Below, in pieces: positions 43,810-52,563 of a stretch of 64,000 nt of DNA. The translations under genes were made by a program, and so were the position numbers. The DNA is from Acidobacteriota bacterium (GTDB taxonomy: Bacteria; Acidobacteriota; UBA890; WLXD01): NCBI GenBank assembly GCA_012103255.1, contig WLXD01000004.1, forward strand, positions 186,001 to 250,000, read 5' to 3'. The notes below the pieces were generated by a model. That model was not told the DNA's origin, did not search any database, and saw only the letters and a program-made list of their open reading frames with translations. The first letter of the stretch is position 1. Each line of letters opens with the position of its first letter.

Positions 43810-44868
43810 ATGAACGGAACCGCGCTCGAGTTCTTGAAGGATCTGCTCGAGACACCAGGCGTGTCCGGCTATGAGCAGCCGGTGCAGCAAGTCGTCCGCG
43901 CGTACGCCGAATCGTTTGCAGATGAGGTGACCACGGATGTTCATGGCAACGTTGTCGCGGTCGGCAACTCGGACGCCGACCTGCGGGTCATGTTCGATGG
44001 CCACTGCGATCAACTGGGGCTGCTCGTCTCGCACATCGACAAGTCCGGGTTTCTCTTCTTCCAGACCGTTGGTGGTTGGGATCCGCAACAGCTGGTAGGC
44101 CAGCGCGTCACCGTCTGGACAAACGACGGCGAGGTGCCGGGCGTGGTCGGCCGCAAGGCGATCCATCTGCTGTCGCCCGAGGAGAGAAAGGTCGTGGCCG
44201 ACCTCAAGGGGCTGTGGATCGACATCGGCGCCAGCGATGCCGACGACGCGGCTGACGCTGTCCGGATAGGCGATCCGGTCACGGTTCAACTGGGGTTCCA
44301 GGAACTGCGCAACGGTATCGCCGCCGCTCCCGCCATGGACGACCGTGCAGGCGTATGGGTGGTCATCGAGGCGCTACGACGCGCCAAGGAGAAGGGGTTG
44401 TCGTGTGCGGTGTACGCTGCCTCGAGCGTGCAGGAGGAGATCGGCCTCCGGGGCGCCCGTACCGCGGCCTTCGGCATCGACCCGCATGTGGGGATTGCCG
44501 TCGACGTCACTCACGCGACCGACTGCCCCAAGGTCGATCCGCGTCAGAGCGGTGATATCGCTTTGGGCGATGGGCCTGTCATTGCGCGTGGCGCCAACAT
44601 CAATCCGCGAGTCGGCGAACGGCTGTTGAGCCTTGCCGCCGCCGAGGATATTCCTCACCAGGTGGCAGCGCAGGCCGGTTCCGCGGGAAACAACGTGAAC
44701 CCGTTGCAGCTGTCGCGCGCAGGAGTGGCCACCGGACTCGTGCAGCTCCCCAACCGCTACATGCACAGCCCGGTTGAAGCCGTGGCACTGGCCGATCTCG
44801 ATCACGCCGCGGATCTGCTGGCTGCCTTCGCCTGCGATCTGGAATCCGACGCGACGTTCGTACCGTAG
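43810..44868 (+). CDS. M42-family aminopeptidase
   Basis: 352 residues, normal length. Dinuclear metal peptidase: LLETPGVSGYEQPVQQVVRA at the start, GHCDQLGLLV (first His-Asp), AAPAMDDRAGVWV (bridging Asp), SVQEEIGLRGAR (catalytic Glu-Glu), DVTHATDCP (Asp) and MHSPVEAV (last His). It has no signal peptide, so it works in the cytoplasm on peptides, consistent with a peptide-using organism. Stop TAG. Follows the M24 gene by 67 bases in the same direction. Confidence 0.93.
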   Translation: MNGTALEFLKDLLETPGVSGYEQPVQQVVRAYAESFADEVTTDVHGNVVAVGNSDADLRVMFDGHCDQLGLLVSHIDKSGFLFFQTVGGWDPQQLVGQRVTVWTNDGEVPGVVGRKAIHLLSPEERKVVADLKGLWIDIGASDADDAADAVRIGDPVTVQLGFQELRNGIAAAPAMDDRAGVWVVIEALRRAKEKGLSCAVYAASSVQEEIGLRGARTAAFGIDPHVGIAVDVTHATDCPKVDPRQSGDIALGDGPVIARGANINPRVGERLLSLAAAEDIPHQVAAQAGSAGNNVNPLQLSRAGVATGLVQLPNRYMHSPVEAVALADLDHAADLLAAFACDLESDATFVP

Positions 44869-44967
44869 CGCTGGCGGCGGAGTCCCGGTCGGCCCGAGTG
44901 TCACCGGTAATGCGGCTCACGCCTGACAGTTGCCGCACACGGCGGGAAGCGCGTACCATCCGATCGT

Positions 44968-44979
44968 CGACATGTCGAT
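44968..44979. promoter_or_regulatory. 12-base palindrome upstream of the first PadR gene
   Basis: tcgacatgtcga is perfectly symmetric, 33 bases before the GTG start, where a PadR autorepressor would bind. It contains ACATGT, close to the ATGT/ACAT half-sites reported for PadR proteins. Confidence 0.35.
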
Positions 44980-45011
44980 TATCGGAATATCCCCGCTGGA
45001 GCGCGCATACT

Positions 45012-45341
45012 GTGACCGACACGCCGATGACCCCGCTCTCGATGCACCTTCTCCTCGCACTGGCCGAACAACCGCGCCACGGCTATGGCCTCATGCAGGC
45101 CGTGCGCGAGCAATCGGACGGCGCAGTTCGGCCCGGCACAGGCTCGTTGTACGCAGCTTTGCAGCGCCTGCTCGATGACGGACTGATTGGCGCGGAGGAC
45201 GATGGCGAAGGAAGGCGCGGGACGCGATACCGACTCACTCGCGCAGGCGCGGACGCGGCTCTGGCTGAGGCCGGCCGGCTGCAGCGCGTTCTGGCGCTCG
45301 CCAATCGCCGCGACCTCCTACCCGATGCTGGCGGGCGGTGA
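45012..45341 (+). CDS. PadR-family transcriptional regulator
   Basis: 109 residues, small PadR type. Winged-helix motifs: MTPLSMHLLLALAEQPRHGY, VRPGTGSLYAALQRLLDDGL and GRRGTRYRLTRAG. The GTG start at 45012 gives MTDTPMTPLSM; ATG at 45027 is an alternative. Its stop overlaps the GTG of the permease gene, so it is the first gene of the operon and probably represses it, with an unknown ligand lifting repression. A palindrome upstream may be its operator. Confidence 0.9.
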   Translation: MTDTPMTPLSMHLLLALAEQPRHGYGLMQAVREQSDGAVRPGTGSLYAALQRLLDDGLIGAEDDGEGRRGTRYRLTRAGADAALAEAGRLQRVLALANRRDLLPDAGGR

Positions 45342-48124
45342 GGATGACGCTACCCGGACGTTTACTGCATCGGGTGCTACGCACTCTCCTACCTCGACGC
45401 GTCCGACGCCTCCGCGGCGCCGATATGGAACGCACCTTCGCCCAACTCGCGTCCCAAGCCCGAGATCACGGACGTACCGCCTGGCTCGAGACTTGGGGCA
45501 GCGAGGCCGTGGATCTAGCCGCGACGGGAGCCAAGCTTCGCTGGGAGGCCAGGCCAACGATCCGCGGAGCTGCGCGAGAGTCGCGCTTTGCCCTACGCAA
45601 CCTCGCCCGCCGTCCGGGCTATGCGCTCGCAGCAATCATCACCCTGGGGCTAGGCATCGGCGGAGTAGCCACGTTGCTGTCGGTCGTGGAGCAAGTATTG
45701 CTGGCGCCGCTGCCCTACGCGGACGATGCCAATATCGGTCTGCTCTGGAACAACGGCAAGACCGCGCGACCGACATTCGGAACACGATTCACTGTGTCGA
45801 TGGAACAGATCGAGGCCTACGAAGAGAGTGCCTCGAGTGTCGAGGCGACCTCCTGGGTATCCACCCGCGACCGCGCCAGGGTGCAGACCCGAACGTTCGT
45901 CGAGCAAGTCGCCATCACCGAGACCGCGTGGAATTTCTTCGAGTTCGCGGGCGCCACCGCCCAGCACGGGAGACTCTTCGGAGCAGCCGACGCCGAAGCG
46001 GGTGCACGCGTGGTCGTTCTCAGCGACGCCGCCTGGCGCAGTCGCTACGGCGCCCGCGATGACGTGATCGGCACGGCAGTCAGCCTCTCGGGAGTCGAGC
46101 ACACCATCATTGGGGTCCTGCCGCGCGCGTTCCGCTGGTATCTGGACCAGCCTCACCTGGAGCCGGTGCCGACGCGATCCGAGCCCCGTAGGCATGCGGA
46201 GTTCTGGATTCCCGGGCTCGAGAACCCCCTGCCGTTTTACTCGTACTGGCTGATCGTGCGCCCGCGAGCCGCATCATCGATCGAAGAGGCTCGGGCGGAA
46301 TTCGCGCCGATAGCCTGGGAATACTTCACCAACCCCGGATTCAAAGACACGTTCGAGATCGACGACGCAGCCACAGCCGACTCCTTGCGGACGCACCTTC
46401 TCGGCGCAACCTCGGAGCGGGTACCGATTCTCGCCGCAGCCGTCGCCTCGGTGCTATTGCTGGCCTCGCTCAGCGTCGCCCACCTATCTCTCGGACGGAT
46501 CGCCTCACGCCAGAGCGAGCTCGCTCTTCGCCGCGCCCTTGGTGGCTCCGCGGCGCGGGTCGTCGCACTCGTCGTCGCGGAGACTACGTGGATCGTCGTG
46601 GCGGGCACCGCGATCGGAATCGCGTTAGCGCAATGGGGACTCGGTGCGCTGCGAACGATCGGGCCGACGAATGTCCCACGCATCGACACGGTCACCCTCG
46701 ATCCCGTCGCGATCGCCGGTGCTGCCGCCGTTGCTGCACTCACCCTGGTTCCCGTCGCTGCGATTCCAGCGTGGTACGCGGCCGCCGTAGATTCCGCTGG
46801 ATTGCTCAGGAGTGGAACGCGCGGCGGCGATCGGCGCACAGCGCGGACCCGCCAGATTCTGATCGCCGGGCAGGTCGCGGCCGCTGTCTTCCTGCTGGTG
46901 GCCGCAACTCTGGTGTTGCGCAGCCTTTATACGCTCTCCGCCCAGGACACCGGCTTCTCCACCTCTGAAGGCATCCTGACCGCCTCGTTCCGAATGCCTT
47001 CGGAGGATTTCGAGCCAACCGGCCATGAGGTCGAGGGGCGCCGTGGTCCAGTCGCCGTGCTTCGAGCGAGTGGCCGCCTCACCTCGGGACTCGGCCACGT
47101 TATCGAAACGATGCGTGCGATGCCTGGGATGGAATCCGTGGCGCTCGCACGGTTCGTGCCCCTGTCGGGCTCCTACGGAAACTGGAGCCCGGTGACCATC
47201 GAAGGCTGGGAAACCAAGACCTGGGAGGAGTTGGTACATGGCACGTCGGCCAACTGGGTAGAGCCCGCCTATTTCGACGTCCTGGGTATCCGGCCGCTAG
47301 CGGGCCGCCTGCTCGAGCCCGGTGACGCCCTGCCCGGCTCGCCTTCGGTTGCGGTGGTGAGCGAATCGTTCGCCGATCTGTACTGGCCGGGCGAAGCGGC
47401 CCTCGGCAAGCGCTTCTACACCTTCGGCATGAAGCTCGACGCGCAGGGCGGTCCGGTTGGTGGCCGTCATCTGACCGAGGTGGTGGGCGTGGTTCCCACC
47501 CTGCGTGAAACAAACCTCCGGGCGGACAACGTGACCGCCTTCCTGCCGTTCCGTCGAGGGCTGTATCTGACCACGCAGCCGCAAACTCAGGCCGCTGTGC
47601 TAGTGCGGACACGCGGTGAAGCGCACGCACTGGCGGAGCCGCTCCGGAGCACCTTCGCGAGCGCGTTCCCGGAGCAGCCGCTGCATGACGTGCAGAGCAT
47701 GTCGGCCTTCGCTGACTCGTGGGTGCGTGAGTCGGCATTCTTCAGCACGTTGCTTGCTCTGTTCGGCGCGTACGGCCTGTTGCTTTCGCTCGTGGGGATC
47801 GGCGGAGTCGTTGCGTACCAGGTTTCGCAACGCACCCGCGAGGTCGCGGTTCGGATCACTCTCGGAGCGCGTGACGGCGACATTCTTGGCCTGTTCGGCC
47901 GAGAGATTGGCGCGGTGCTCGCCGCCGGCATTCTCGTCGGACTCGGAGCGGCCATCTACCTATCTCGCTTCCTGGCATCATGGCTCTATGGGATCGGCAA
48001 CCTCGATCCGGCCAGCCTGATCGGCACGCCAATCCTCTTCGCCGCCGCCGCGCTCGCCGCCGGGTGGTTCCCCGCGCGCCGTGCGCTACGCCAGGACCCG
48101 GCGGACAGTCTCCGAGCGGAGTAG
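45338..48124 (+). CDS. ADOP-type FtsX/MacB-like permease
   Basis: 928 residues with an N-terminal prefix helix domain, then two FtsX-type halves each having a periplasmic (MacB_PCD-like) domain: FALRNLARRPGYALAAIITL and LSVVEQVLLAPLPYA open the first; LSVAHLSLGRIASRQSELAL, LIAGQVAAAVFLLVAATL and AVRITLGARDGDILGLFGRE continue. No ATP-binding domain is present or adjacent. This 'duplicated orphan permease' plan is typical of Acidobacteriota, where the function is unclear. The GTG start overlaps the PadR stop. Confidence 0.92.
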   Translation: MRMTLPGRLLHRVLRTLLPRRVRRLRGADMERTFAQLASQARDHGRTAWLETWGSEAVDLAATGAKLRWEARPTIRGAARESRFALRNLARRPGYALAAIITLGLGIGGVATLLSVVEQVLLAPLPYADDANIGLLWNNGKTARPTFGTRFTVSMEQIEAYEESASSVEATSWVSTRDRARVQTRTFVEQVAITETAWNFFEFAGATAQHGRLFGAADAEAGARVVVLSDAAWRSRYGARDDVIGTAVSLSGVEHTIIGVLPRAFRWYLDQPHLEPVPTRSEPRRHAEFWIPGLENPLPFYSYWLIVRPRAASSIEEARAEFAPIAWEYFTNPGFKDTFEIDDAATADSLRTHLLGATSERVPILAAAVASVLLLASLSVAHLSLGRIASRQSELALRRALGGSAARVVALVVAETTWIVVAGTAIGIALAQWGLGALRTIGPTNVPRIDTVTLDPVAIAGAAAVAALTLVPVAAIPAWYAAAVDSAGLLRSGTRGGDRRTARTRQILIAGQVAAAVFLLVAATLVLRSLYTLSAQDTGFSTSEGILTASFRMPSEDFEPTGHEVEGRRGPVAVLRASGRLTSGLGHVIETMRAMPGMESVALARFVPLSGSYGNWSPVTIEGWETKTWEELVHGTSANWVEPAYFDVLGIRPLAGRLLEPGDALPGSPSVAVVSESFADLYWPGEAALGKRFYTFGMKLDAQGGPVGGRHLTEVVGVVPTLRETNLRADNVTAFLPFRRGLYLTTQPQTQAAVLVRTRGEAHALAEPLRSTFASAFPEQPLHDVQSMSAFADSWVRESAFFSTLLALFGAYGLLLSLVGIGGVVAYQVSQRTREVAVRITLGARDGDILGLFGREIGAVLAAGILVGLGAAIYLSRFLASWLYGIGNLDPASLIGTPILFAAAALAAGWFPARRALRQDPADSLRAE

Positions 48125-48151
48125 TGCCTACTCGATTCGGTCGTCTATTCG

Positions 48152-48180
48152 TTGTCACGACATATATCGTAGCGTAAGGT
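48152..48180 (+). promoter_or_regulatory. promoter of the second PadR-ADOP operon with ATATATCG site
   Basis: TTGTCA (48152-48157), 17 bases and TAAGGT (48175-48180) fit a promoter. acgacatatatcgt (48157-48170) in the spacer is a near-palindrome and shares ATATATCG with two other promoters in the window. Confidence 0.4.
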
Positions 48181-48239
48181 ACATTGGAGTTCGATGAACA
48201 AGATCCTCGACATCCCCCTCCTCCGGTACAGGCAATCTG

Positions 48240-48542
48240 ATGGCGCGACGTCTCGGTCTGGGAGCCACGGCAGTGCTGCGCGCACTCGCCGGCGGCCATC
48301 GCTACGGTTTCGACATCATGGAGGCCACCGGGTTGAGTAGTGGCTCGATCTATCCGGCTCTCGACAAACTCGAGGCCGAAGGGTTGGCCACGGCAACCTG
48401 GGAAGACGAGGCGATCGCCCGGGCCGAGAAGCGGCCCAGCCGCAAGTACTTCGAGATCACGCCGGCTGGGCGCGAGCGGTTGGCCGTTGCCCTCGATCAG
48501 TACGCCTTCCTGACCGGGACGAATGACGGAGGCAAGAGCTAG
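48240..48542 (+). CDS. PadR-family transcriptional regulator
   Basis: 100 residues. MARRLGLGATAVLRALAGG, HRYGFDIMEATGLSSGSIYPALDKLEAEGLATATWED (quoted in parts: GLSSGSIYPALDKLEAEGL) and KRPSRKYFEITPAGRERL are winged-helix PadR motifs. Its stop shares one base with the GTG of the next permease, so they form an operon. The upstream promoter has an overlapping dyad, suggesting autorepression. Different from the first PadR, so the two ADOP operons probably respond to different cues. Confidence 0.9.
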   Translation: MARRLGLGATAVLRALAGGHRYGFDIMEATGLSSGSIYPALDKLEAEGLATATWEDEAIARAEKRPSRKYFEITPAGRERLAVALDQYAFLTGTNDGGKS

Positions 48543-51187
48543 TGGGGGCTCCGGAAGAGGCTCCGACGCAAAGCGCTAGCCGTATTCTGGCGTTGGCCGC
48601 ACGGCTGGTGCCAACGGCCCAACGACGTGAGTGGAGACGCCAGTGGGAAGCGGAGCTTGCCTATCGCCATCGCCACTCGGAGGCGAGCCCCGGCCCCAGC
48701 CCACTGCGCTGGAGCCTTGGTGCACTACGCCACGCCGCCTGGTTGCGGGCGCGTGAGCTCCGCGCGGGCGCCAACCTCTACGACCTGGGCCATGCGGTCA
48801 AAGCCCTGCGGCGTCGGCCCGCCCTCACCGCGACCGCGGCGTTGACCCTGGCGATCGGTGTCGGCTCCACCGCGGCGCTCTTCAGCGTCGTGAACGGTGT
48901 GCTGCTGCGCCCCCTGCCCTACCCGGCGCCTGATGAGCTGGTCATGGTGTTTCAGCAGAACCATGACTGGATGGAATCGCCTGACCCCTTCTACCAGCGC
49001 ATGGGCGCACAGTTCCCTGCCTCATACCCGATCTACGAGGAATGGGCGCAGCAGACCGAAGCGCTAGCCGCGGTCGCGCTCACGCGTTCCGAGTCGCACA
49101 TATTCGTACGAGACGGGATGCCCCGCCGCATCTACGGGACGGCTGCCGCCGGCGACCTCCCGGAGGTTCTGCGGATCGAGCCCGCCCACGGCCGATGGTT
49201 CCTGCAAGAGGAGGACCAGATCGGCGCACCTCGCCTGATCGTTCTTAGTGATCGGCTCTGGCGTGAGGAGTTCGGCGCCGACCCCGCGGTCGTCGGTAGC
49301 ACCGTCACGCTCTCCGAGAGCGAGCACCAGATCATCGGCGTGATGCCACCCGAGTTCAACGTGCCGAACACGACCGAATTCTGGACGAACATGGCAGACG
49401 TTCATCGCGAAGGCAGTTGGGGTCGAGCCGGCTTCGAGGCGACGGGACGCATGGCACCCGGACGCGACATGGACAGCGTGCAGAAAATCTTGCTCGCTCA
49501 CACGCGTGCACTCGCCGAGAGCACCGACGCCCTCGAGCCCATGGGAGTCCGCATCCTGCCGCGCCTCGAATTCGAAGTCGGCGACCAGCGTTCGTCGTTC
49601 GTGCTGCTGCTCGGGGCAGCCAGTCTGCTGTTACTGATCGCTTGCGCCAACGTCGCCAGCCTCCTGTTGGTGCGCTCGTCCGAGCGCCTCGGGGAAGTCG
49701 CCGTTCGGGTGGCGCTCGGAGCCGGACGAGCCCGTATCCTGCGCCAGTTTCTCGGCGAGAGCCTGCTCTTGGGTCTGCTGGGCGGGGCAGTGGGCGCCGT
49801 TCTGGCGTATGTGTTCACCGAACAACTCGTTGAGTTGCTGCCCCATGCCATGCGTTCGCGACCGGTGGGCGTGGATACCGTGACGCTTGCGTTCGCGGCC
49901 GGGGTCGCCATCCTGGCAGGCCTGCTGGTGGGTCTGATCGGCTGCGTGGATCTTCTGCGGCTGGCACCGGCCGAGTGTCTCGCCGCGGCAAGCTCGCGGG
50001 CCTCCGGGAGCCGTCAGCAGCGCCGCGCGCTGTCGGCGGTGGTGGTAGCGCAAGTCGGGCTGGCGCTCGTATTGGTAGTCGGTTCAGGCCTGCTGTTGAC
50101 GAGCTTGCAACACTTGATGAACGCGGAGCGCGGGTTCGACGGTGATGGAGTCACGGCGCTGTCGGTCCGGCTCCCCGCCGGTGTGTACGGAGACCCGGCG
50201 ACGATCAACTCGTTCGGCGACCTGGGAACCGAAGAACTTGCCGCCCTCCCTGGCGTGACTGCGGTTGCGTTCTCCGACTCCCCACCTTTCGCCGGGTCGA
50301 CGTCATCAACGACATTCGAAATCGAGGGGCGCGAGGTGCCCGAGGATGACTTCGGCTTGAGCTCGATCGTAAAGGCCGTCTCGCCAGGCTACCTCGGCGT
50401 GCTCGGGATCCCCCGTCGGGCCGGCCGCATCTTCGAAGCCGGTGACGTAGCGGACGCAGAGCCGGTGATGGTGATCAACGAAGTCGCCGCTCAGCTGTTC
50501 TTCCCGGGTGAGGACCCGATCGGTCAACGGATTCGACGAAACGACGAAGACCCCTGGAGCCGCGTCGTCGGAGTCGTGGGCAACGTGCTGCACGGATCCC
50601 TCGACGAGGACCCACAGCCGATCGTCTACGTACCATTCGGGCAGGCCCCGGAACGGTCTTTCCGTTTCCTCGTGGCTGGTCTGGCCGTCACGGAAGTCGA
50701 TGCCACGCGCCGGGCGATCGCAGCGGCTGACCCGCTGGTGCCGATCGACAGCGTTGACACAGTGACGGAACTGATACGGCGCCAGTCGGCGCGTCCGCGC
50801 GCCCGCACCATGCTTGTTTCGGTCGCGGCGAGCCTCGCGGTGGGTCTGGCGATGCTTGGCGTACACGGTGCCATCGCGTACTCGGTGCGCCAACGGGTGC
50901 GCGAGATCGGCATCCGCATCGCCCTCGGCGCCAACACCAGGGACGTTGTTGCCGACGTTGTTCGATGGGGCGCCACTCTGGCCGCCGTCGGTGTTGTGCT
51001 CGGCATCGCCGGCTCGCTTGCTCTGGCCCGATGGGGAAACAGTTTCCTGTATGGGGTCGAGTCCTCGGATCCGGTAACCCTGGCGCTGAGCAGCGCGCTG
51101 CTGGTCGCGGTGGCCGTGGTCGCGTGTGTTCGACCCGCGTGGCAGGCATCACGCACCGATCCAGCCTTCGCGTTGCGCGGCGACTAG
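48542..51187 (+). CDS. ADOP-type FtsX/MacB-like permease
   Basis: 881 residues. N-terminal prefix region (LAARLVPTAQRREWRRQWEA), first FtsX half (KALRRRPALTATAALTLAI, FSVVNGVLLRPLPYP), periplasmic domain (VVGSTVTLSESEHQIIGVMP, PEFNVPNTTEFW), and second half (SAVVVAQVGLALVLVVGSGL, VREIGIRIALGANTRDVVAD). About eight membrane helices. No ATPase. Paralogue of the 45.3-kb permease but with only partial sequence similarity. The GTG start shares one base with the PadR stop. Confidence 0.92.
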   Translation: MGAPEEAPTQSASRILALAARLVPTAQRREWRRQWEAELAYRHRHSEASPGPSPLRWSLGALRHAAWLRARELRAGANLYDLGHAVKALRRRPALTATAALTLAIGVGSTAALFSVVNGVLLRPLPYPAPDELVMVFQQNHDWMESPDPFYQRMGAQFPASYPIYEEWAQQTEALAAVALTRSESHIFVRDGMPRRIYGTAAAGDLPEVLRIEPAHGRWFLQEEDQIGAPRLIVLSDRLWREEFGADPAVVGSTVTLSESEHQIIGVMPPEFNVPNTTEFWTNMADVHREGSWGRAGFEATGRMAPGRDMDSVQKILLAHTRALAESTDALEPMGVRILPRLEFEVGDQRSSFVLLLGAASLLLLIACANVASLLLVRSSERLGEVAVRVALGAGRARILRQFLGESLLLGLLGGAVGAVLAYVFTEQLVELLPHAMRSRPVGVDTVTLAFAAGVAILAGLLVGLIGCVDLLRLAPAECLAAASSRASGSRQQRRALSAVVVAQVGLALVLVVGSGLLLTSLQHLMNAERGFDGDGVTALSVRLPAGVYGDPATINSFGDLGTEELAALPGVTAVAFSDSPPFAGSTSSTTFEIEGREVPEDDFGLSSIVKAVSPGYLGVLGIPRRAGRIFEAGDVADAEPVMVINEVAAQLFFPGEDPIGQRIRRNDEDPWSRVVGVVGNVLHGSLDEDPQPIVYVPFGQAPERSFRFLVAGLAVTEVDATRRAIAAADPLVPIDSVDTVTELIRRQSARPRARTMLVSVAASLAVGLAMLGVHGAIAYSVRQRVREIGIRIALGANTRDVVADVVRWGATLAAVGVVLGIAGSLALARWGNSFLYGVESSDPVTLALSSALLVAVAVVACVRPAWQASRTDPAFALRGD

Positions 51188-51210
51188 AACGTCGTCGAGT
51201 CCCAGGTCCT

Positions 51211-52563
51211 CTACCGCTCCAGCAGCCAGACTTCGCCGCGCCGATCTTCAAGCGGCAGGATCAGCGCGTCGGCGGTGACGGCGAACTTCGTATAGAGCCC
51301 CGCTTCGGGTAGGCCGCGCGTGAGCGTCTCGAGTCGGGTTACCTGGACAGGCTCGTTCGCACCATCAGACATCCATATCTCGAAGGCGCCGGTGCGGTTC
51401 GAGCTGAAATAGAAGCTGCGGCCGCTCGGGTGCCAGCTGCCCCAGGCTTCCTCTCCCGGTGCCTGAACAAGCGGAGTCGTGCTGGCCGACTCGATGTCGT
51501 ATTGCCAGATGTCCGTTCCTTCTGGCTGTTGCGAGCGGAAGGCGACCCGACGCCCGTCCGGCGACCAGACCGGATACGTCTCGGCACCTCGTTGACTGGT
51601 GAGCTGCTGAGGTTCGGCGCCGCGTTCCAGCGCCACGCCCCAGAGATCCCAGCTCCCCGCCCGGGTCGACATGAAGACGACGTTTTCGCCGACCGGTGAC
51701 CATGTGGGAAGCGAGTCCCGGGCAGGTGATTCCGTGCGAGTGAGTGCCAACGGCAGGCACAACACACAATCGGCCCGCCACAGTTCGTAGCTTCCGTCGC
51801 GCGGTGACGCATACACGATGCGTTCACCATCGGGCGCGAAGGAAGCGCCGATCTCGCGGTTGCCGCGTCCCCAGAGCCCGGTGATCTTCTCGGTTTCCAT
51901 CGAATCGATCGTGGCCCGGTAGAGGAAGCCCTGCACGCTCGGATGGGCAGTCCATGCCAGCTGCGCGCCGTCGGCCGACACCGCCGGGTAGTAGTTGCGC
52001 GGCGCGGCCGAGGTGAGTTGCCGTCGCTGCGCGTCGGCGAGCTGGCCCGTGGCGCCGTCCAGCGGAAAGCTCCAGAGGTGGCGCTCGATATTACGCGCGC
52101 CGTAGACCACGTTGCGGCCGTCCGCCGCGTAGGCGGCGTGACGATCGTCCGTGACCGGGTTCGTCAACCGCACAGGATCCCCCGAGGGAAGACCGGATTC
52201 GATTTCGAGCGGCACCGCCCAGAGGTCCTTGTGGCCGCCGTACTGCCCTCGACTCAAGAGCAGCTCGTCGCCATTCGGCGACGCCGCGAGGCTCACGACT
52301 TCCTGGCCCGTCGGAACGACTTTCAGGTCAGTCGCTGTCTGACTCGCAAGATCGACGCGCTGGACCCTACCGGCGACCCAGTTCCACGCATAGATCGCCG
52401 TCCCGTCGTGGTTCCAGGTCGCATTCGGTGAGCCCGCCGTGTTCTCGAGCACCGGGGTGGGCTCGGCGGAAGCGGTAGTTGGGATCACGTACACCGTTCC
52501 GCCCCAGTCGAATGCGATGCGGCGTCCGTCAGGAGACCAGGCGGGGTTGGCCGCCGGCCCCAT
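51211..52563 (-). CDS. PD40/TolB-like propeller, C-terminal part of a frameshifted kinase gene
   Basis: About 450 residues. Repeated NPAWSPDGRRIAFDW, LAASPNGDELLLSR, PAVSADGAQLAWTA, ASFAPDGERIVYASP, YPVWSPDGRRVAFRS and GSWHPSGRSFYFSSN are WD40-like (PD40/TolB) blades. It continues the propeller that the upstream kinase frame begins, in the next frame, after a base seems lost near 52562-52570. ATG at 52563 is the first start after the break. As part of a receptor it would sit outside the membrane. Confidence 0.75.
   Translation of the reverse strand: MGPAANPAWSPDGRRIAFDWGGTVYVIPTTASAEPTPVLENTAGSPNATWNHDGTAIYAWNWVAGRVQRVDLASQTATDLKVVPTGQEVVSLAASPNGDELLLSRGQYGGHKDLWAVPLEIESGLPSGDPVRLTNPVTDDRHAAYAADGRNVVYGARNIERHLWSFPLDGATGQLADAQRRQLTSAAPRNYYPAVSADGAQLAWTAHPSVQGFLYRATIDSMETEKITGLWGRGNREIGASFAPDGERIVYASPRDGSYELWRADCVLCLPLALTRTESPARDSLPTWSPVGENVVFMSTRAGSWDLWGVALERGAEPQQLTSQRGAETYPVWSPDGRRVAFRSQQPEGTDIWQYDIESASTTPLVQAPGEEAWGSWHPSGRSFYFSSNRTGAFEIWMSDGANEPVQVTRLETLTRGLPEAGLYTKFAVTADALILPLEDRRGEVWLLER

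Noticed and set aside
48194-48240. Upstream open frame MNKILDIPLL as true PadR start
   Set aside because: It is out of frame with the PadR coding sequence and reads into nonsense.
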